This document shows positions 61,570-64,000 of a stretch of DNA of 64,000 nt, one piece after another (position 1 is the stretch's first letter; each line of letters begins with the position of its first letter). Origin of the DNA: Allobaculum sp. Allo2 (GTDB taxonomy: Bacteria; Bacillota_I; Bacilli_A; Erysipelotrichales; Erysipelotrichaceae); assembly GCF_022701175.1 (NCBI RefSeq), contig NZ_CP078088.1, positions 1,612,001 to 1,676,000 on the forward strand, in the 5' to 3' direction. The position numbers were made by a program, and so were the translations under genes. Under the pieces are notes generated by a model. That model made no database searches. It was not told the origin of the DNA and was given only the letters and a program-made list of their open reading frames with translations.

Positions 61570-64000
61570 ATGAATAAACGTGATCGTCTTGCCCGATTTT
61601 TAACCTGCCTTCTTCCGTGCTCGCTGATTCTGACCGCTCTGCCTGTACAGGCACAGGATCCTGTCGAATCCAGCACGGAACCGGCTCCCGCTCATTCCGA
61701 TTTTGCAACCCCGGAAGCGGCCCCATCCCAGCCGGCGGTAAAGTCTGTTGCTTTTCAGGAAGCAGACGCTTCGGTTCCTGCAGAAAAACCTAGTACGCCA
61801 GCCCCAACCCCATCCGGTGAAGCGGAGAGCGGCGCTGATACTGTCGATTCGGGATTGCACTTGCCAACACAGACCTATCCTGCTGTTTCGGACGAAGCCG
61901 TCCGGATCGATCTGAATACGCTGCTTTCTTCTCTTACGGATCCGGAGCCCGGCGCCTTGTTTAGCCGTTCGCTTACAGCCGTAGAGGGTGTGACCAGTGC
62001 CGTGATTCGCTGGTCGGATTTTTCCGGAACACAGCTTGCGGAAACTGCCCGGGCCGGATACAGCAGCATCTATACAGCCCAGGTCATCCTTGAAATTCAG
62101 GATGGCAGCTTATGGAAGAAAGTGAAAACACCGTAACCCTGACAAAAGTCTTTTCGCCTACGCGAAAAGAAAAGCTGACCATTGTTCCGGTTCCGGAAGA
62201 TATTCATCTTGCCAGCGACTGCCGAACATTCAGCGCTCTGATGAAGTCCACCTACGCGCCGAATCCTGTCGGCAAAGGCCGACGCGAAAGCAACGGTCAG
62301 GAAGTAACCATTTACTATACATATTCGTGTCCGGACTACAGTCCGACGCGCGGCGTCGTCAATACGCTGACCTGGACGGCGGAAATTGCGGATCCAGAAG
62401 GACTGAATCTGGACGATTTTGAGTGCAATGTCCGCTCATCCGGAACGATCCTCGCCTATAATCCCGAGCTGAAAAATCCAAATCTGGATGCCTATGACAG
62501 CTGGCGCGACTACACGATTATTCCTGTCGACATTCGCTCAAGTTTCGTCAATCCTTATAAACTGCCGGTTCAATATTACTGGATCCAGGACGATCAGAAC
62601 GAAGTCGAACTGAAACGCGGTCTGTTAAGCCTGCAGGGCATCGGCGACTATACGATCGAAATGCGCTTTGCGGGCAACGATACGTACCGTGCCCAGTCTA
62701 TAAGAAAGACACTGAAAATCTCGCCGCGGGATGTGTCCCAGCTGGTTACGCCTTCCCGACAGAGCTGGTCGTATGGACAGGAGCCGCAGGCGCTGAATCT
62801 GGATATCGCTTACGACCATGACGTCGCCTTTTTAAGCGCCGATGATTTTGCGGAAGGCGCAATTCGCAATAAGAAAACCGGCGAGATTGTCACGCTTTCT
62901 TCTTCGCTTCCAGCCGGTGACTACGAACAGGAAATCGTCCTCAAAGACGGAATCGACTGCTATACGCTCGATACCCCGATTACGTATTCTTTTACCGTGA
63001 CCAAAGCCAGCCCCGTCTGGAGTCAGCCTTCGAGTCATCACATCGCCCTGAACAACCGGTATCCGATCGATGTCAGGTGTAATGGCGACGGAGAATATAC
63101 CTATTCGAGTTCCAATCCCGAAGTGATCCGACTCGAAAGCGATGCCGGAAAGACGTACATGGTCGGGCAGAAATACGGATCCTCCGCCATTACCGTATCG
63201 GTCAGTGAAACGGAAAACTATCTGGCCGGATCCGTTTCTTTCGACATGAAGGCAGGCTATATCGAACCGGCATGGCCGTATTTGCCGGATTCGATTTCCG
63301 TTACGTATGGAGACGGCAGTTATCTGCTCAATCCGTACTGTACCTCCTCAGGAAAAACGAGCTGGCGGGTTCTTCCCAGTGACAGCAGCGCGGTTTCCAT
63401 TGATGAAACGGGCCGCGTGTCGATTCATCATGCCGGAAAGGCGGTCCTGGAATTTACAAGCGAAGCGAGCGGCGATTATTCGGCATCCAGAGTTCTTGTC
63501 GAAATCGAAGTGAAGCCGAAATCTATTGCGGTAGCCGCTGAGGATAAAACGAAAACGTATGGAGATCCCAATCCGGAACTGACCTGGACTGCTTCGGATC
63601 TGGTGGAAGGCGATACGCTGAGCGGCATAACCGTCTCCGCAAACACCGATCCGGATGCCGGCATGACGGACATTCTGGTGAAAGTCGATCGAGCGGCCAA
63701 CCCCGACTATTCCATCACGACAATGAATGGCAAGATGCATGTCGAGCGGTGCGTTCTGGACTTTAAATGGTCGAATGCGGAGCGGATTTACAACGGGCAG
63801 GAACAGCTGCCCGACTATGAAGTCCTCAATGTTATTGAGAAAGATCGAGATACCCTGGGACTTCATTTAAACGGTGCAGAGAAGAATGCGGGAAAGGACT
63901 ATCTGGCCTATTTTGATACGCTCGAAAATCCGAACTATAGACTGGATTCCGGTCAGAGTTTCTGTTTTTATTCCATTGCCAGACGACCTGTGAAAATCCA
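61570..64000 (+). CDS. Large secreted protein with MBG-type repeats, partial, one frameshift
   Basis: A signal peptide (RLARFLTCLLPCSLILTALP, cut near VQAQD) is followed by a Pro/Ala/Ser/Glu linker. The frame breaks near 62116; from ATG 62112 the next frame stays open to the window end, which supports a single gene. Bacterial Ig-like modules follow, then MBG-type repeats: VAAEDKTKTYGDPNPELTWT (about 63530-63590) and RIYNGQEQLPDYEV. Such repeats occur in adhesins and other surface proteins. Any anchor would lie beyond the window. A GGAGAG site precedes ATG 61570. Confidence 0.85.

Overview
The window comes from a low-to-mid GC Bacillota (Firmicutes) chromosome, most likely a gut Erysipelotrichia-type anaerobe. 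Two conserved Firmicutes clusters support this: dnaG-rpoD-trmK, and priA-rsmB-rlmN-prpC-prkC-rsgA-rpe-thiN. Other support comes from an ion-pumping Rnf complex, a rubredoxin, PASTA kinase signalling and AGGAGG-type ribosome binding sites. The genus is an inference.

Reading quality matters here. Most long genes are split by one-base losses, usually in short homopolymers and nearly always deletions. More than forty can be counted by eye, in essential genes (glyS, dnaG, rpoD, priA, ispH) as much as in others. They look like assembly under-calls, so each gene is annotated over its full restored span and marked as frameshifted. True decay is argued separately for the IS110 transposases, a flavodoxin-like gene, an IS256-like remnant and the trehalose PTS gene.

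Layout. 1-1790: IS110 copy 1, cut by the window edge. 1866-2857: rubredoxin and a small unknown gene. 3084-9716: membrane-anchored ApbE flavin transferase (minus) and the rnfCDGEA-(Cys-rich small protein)-rnfB operon (plus). 9785-12269: complete IS66 element, followed by an amtB-PII fusion gene behind an attenuator-like hairpin. 14530-16420: IS110 copy 2, beside a REP-like palindrome. 16430-17310: decayed remnants. 17675-25741: PP2C-like protein, MalY/PatB aminotransferase, glyS, then dnaG-rpoD-trmK. 25997-28470: small Spo0A_C-like protein and a macro-domain plus VWA pair. 28797-32060: trehalose hydrolase and a 5'-truncated trehalose PTS gene. 32180-35713: ispH, DEAD-box helicase, nfo. 35924-42491: CHAP-domain secreted protein, permease, AI-2E family exporter, TrmH-type methylase and a DUF4438 protein. 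42503-45982: priA-rsmB. 46056-47601: complete ISL3 element with a perfect 8-bp target duplication. 47907-53561: lipoprotein, unknown gene, rlmN, MATE-LacI pair and cupin. 53779-60188: prpC-prkC-rsgA-rpe-thiN with two trailing genes. 60389-64000: SDR oxidoreductase and the start of a large MBG-repeat surface protein.

How the parts work together. Rnf couples ferredoxin/NAD redox to ion pumping, and ApbE attaches the FMN that RnfG and RnfD need. The plus-strand cluster from priA to thiN combines replication restart, rRNA modification, Ser/Thr kinase-phosphatase signalling and ribosome assembly. Insertion sequences have reshaped the borders. The IS66 end appears to donate a -35 box in front of amtB, and both IS110 copies abut the same palindromic sequence.
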